Shown here in pieces: positions 63,066 to 64,000 of a stretch of DNA of 64,000 nucleotides (position 1 is the first letter of the stretch; each line of letters starts with the position of its first letter). Source of the stretch: CAIWHR01 sp963846855. Lineage in GTDB: Bacteria > Pseudomonadota > Gammaproteobacteria > Burkholderiales > Casimicrobiaceae. Below the pieces are notes generated by a model, which was not told where the DNA came from, did no database searches, and saw only the letters and a list, made by a program, of their open reading frames with translations. The stretch spans positions 1,922,001-1,986,000 of the forward strand of contig CAWJXK010000008.1 in NCBI GenBank assembly GCA_963846855.1, in the 5' to 3' direction. A program made the position numbers and the translations under genes.

Positions 63066-63271
63066 CCGGAACCAAATCAGTTGGCGACCCCGCAGAACAC
63101 GCACGTGATGCAGCAACCCCTCGTCGCAAGCTACTGGTTGACTGTGCCGCGGACGGTGAGTGGTGAAGGAGTCGGCCGACTCGCCTTTTTTGCCCCGAGC
63201 TGCTGCCTCCGGTTGCACAAGCCGCGAGCGGCTCGCAGAATGTGGTGCCAGGGTCATTCTGCGCCTACCCC

Positions 63272-64000
63272 ATGCGTGCGACCCCTCGAACGGACCGCTT
63301 GCTGCCGACCGGCACGGTCACGTTCCTATTGACCGACATCGAAGACAGCACTCGGCTGTGGGATACGCAGCACGCGGCGATGCAGCGGGCACTCGCCTAC
63401 CACGATGCAATCATGCGCGAGGCTATCGAGGCAAACGATGGTTTTCTTGTCAAGACCACCGGCGACGGTGCGCATGCGGCGTTTGCAACCGCGGCCAATG
63501 CGATCACCGCGTGCCTCGCCGCGCAGCGCGCGTTGAAGGAGCACGCCTGGGGTGAGCTGCGCATCAAATCCCGGATGGGCCTGCACAGCGGTGCGGCTGA
63601 GCAACGCGACGGTGACTACTATGGCCCCACGCTGAACCGCGCGGCGCGCCTGATGGCAGCAGCGCATGGCGGTCAGATCCTGCTGTCGCTGGCCACCGCC
63701 GAGTTGGTGCGCGACCATCTCCCTGCGGAGATCGGGCTGCGCGACATGGGCGAGCGGCGATTGAAAGACCTGATCCGCCCGGAGCGCGTTTACCAGGTGA
63801 TCGCGCCTGACCTGCCGGCCGACTTCCCTCCGCTCAAGACCCTCGACGCACGTCCCAACAATCTGCCGGCGCAGACGACGCCATTCATCGGTCGCGAAGC
63901 CGCGATTCATGCCATCAAGAAGCAATTGGCCGATGTCAATGTGCGCCTGCTGACGCTCTCCGGGGTCGGGGGTACCGGAAAAACGCGCCTTGCATTGCAA
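63272..64000 (+). CDS. Class III adenylate cyclase domain fused to an NTPase domain (partial, N-terminal part)
   Basis: The first 243 residues are in the window; the frame is open at the right edge. Residues about 13-185 are a nucleotide cyclase domain: VTFLLTDIEDSTRLW carries the first metal Asp, VKTTGDGAHAAF the second, and LNRAARLM the transition-state Asn/Arg. After a linker, SGVGGTGKTRLALQ is a Walker A motif of an AAA/NB-ARC-type ATPase. Such cyclase-ATPase proteins usually continue with TPR repeats and act as signalling hubs. An ATG at 63272 was chosen because the domain starts shortly after; no strong ribosome site was seen. Confidence 0.85.
   Translation, partial: MRATPRTDRLLPTGTVTFLLTDIEDSTRLWDTQHAAMQRALAYHDAIMREAIEANDGFLVKTTGDGAHAAFATAANAITACLAAQRALKEHAWGELRIKSRMGLHSGAAEQRDGDYYGPTLNRAARLMAAAHGGQILLSLATAELVRDHLPAEIGLRDMGERRLKDLIRPERVYQVIAPDLPADFPPLKTLDARPNNLPAQTTPFIGREAAIHAIKKQLADVNVRLLTLSGVGGTGKTRLALQ

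Larger units (their letters stand above)
62700..63271. other. 572-bp intergenic region after tamB
   Basis: No protein gene is convincing here. It contains a degenerate tRNA (62891-62971) and a long-looped inverted repeat (62992-63065). Confidence 0.55.

Overview
This window is GC-rich bacterial DNA (by eye about two thirds G+C) with tightly packed genes, many start/stop overlaps, and frequent GTG and TTG starts. The gene content suggests an aerobic, metabolically versatile betaproteobacterium, most likely Burkholderiales-like: an aerobic phenylacetyl-CoA (paa) operon with a PaaX-type repressor, a MASE2-GGDEF cyclase, a TRAP transporter, an IclR regulator, Pqi/MCE lipid transport and TamA/TamB. 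Taxonomy is inferred from gene content only. I found no rRNA, no intact tRNA, no CRISPR array and no phage.

Layout. 1-3.9 kb: the end of a DHA2-type drug efflux pump, an oligopeptide-binding protein and a membrane diguanylate cyclase. 4.3-14.5 kb: the phenylacetate operon, transcribed leftwards as paaA-B-C-D-E-N-G-H-I-K. A MITE-like 276-bp insertion sits between paaD and paaE, its CTAG target duplication coinciding with the paaD stop codon. paaX is divergent at 14.7 kb and its 3' end overlaps a convergent small gene for a very acidic protein. 16-18.7 kb: a coupled pair of a cyclopropane-fatty-acid-synthase-like methyltransferase and an FAD-linked reductase, the arrangement used to make mid-chain methyl-branched fatty acids. 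18.7-24.4 kb: a LysM/BON protein, a MenA-like prenyltransferase, and an FadH-MaoC-MaoC-thiolase group. 24.7-27.7 kb: a secreted prolyl oligopeptidase and a DUF4239 membrane protein. 28-32.4 kb: a four-gene 2-oxoacid:acceptor oxidoreductase with a fused FAD/Fe-S electron-transfer subunit.

32.5-47.2 kb: a long leftward block that looks like one accessory catabolic region. It encodes an acylating aldehyde dehydrogenase, a citryl-CoA-lyase-like protein, a thiamine-diphosphate enzyme, a sugar-phosphate-isomerase-like protein, a TRAP transporter, a dehydrogenase remnant, AroE-like and AroD enzymes, and 3-dehydroshikimate dehydratase split into two genes, followed by a Gfo/Idh/MocA dehydrogenase. 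The AroE/AroD/QuiC part reads as quinate or shikimate conversion to protocatechuate. The thiamine-diphosphate part matches no pathway I can name and is the best candidate for something undescribed. An IclR regulator is divergent from it across a 21-bp palindrome.

48.6-56.4 kb: a glycosyltransferase-like gene broken by three frameshifts, a patatin-like lipoprotein, a second DUF4239 protein and a pqiA-pqiA-pqiB-pqiC operon with PqiA split in two. 56.8-62.7 kb: tamA-tamB, flanked by two same-orientation copies of a tRNA 3' end, one belonging to a degenerate tRNA. 63.3 kb to the end: the start of an adenylate-cyclase/ATPase regulator cut by the window edge.
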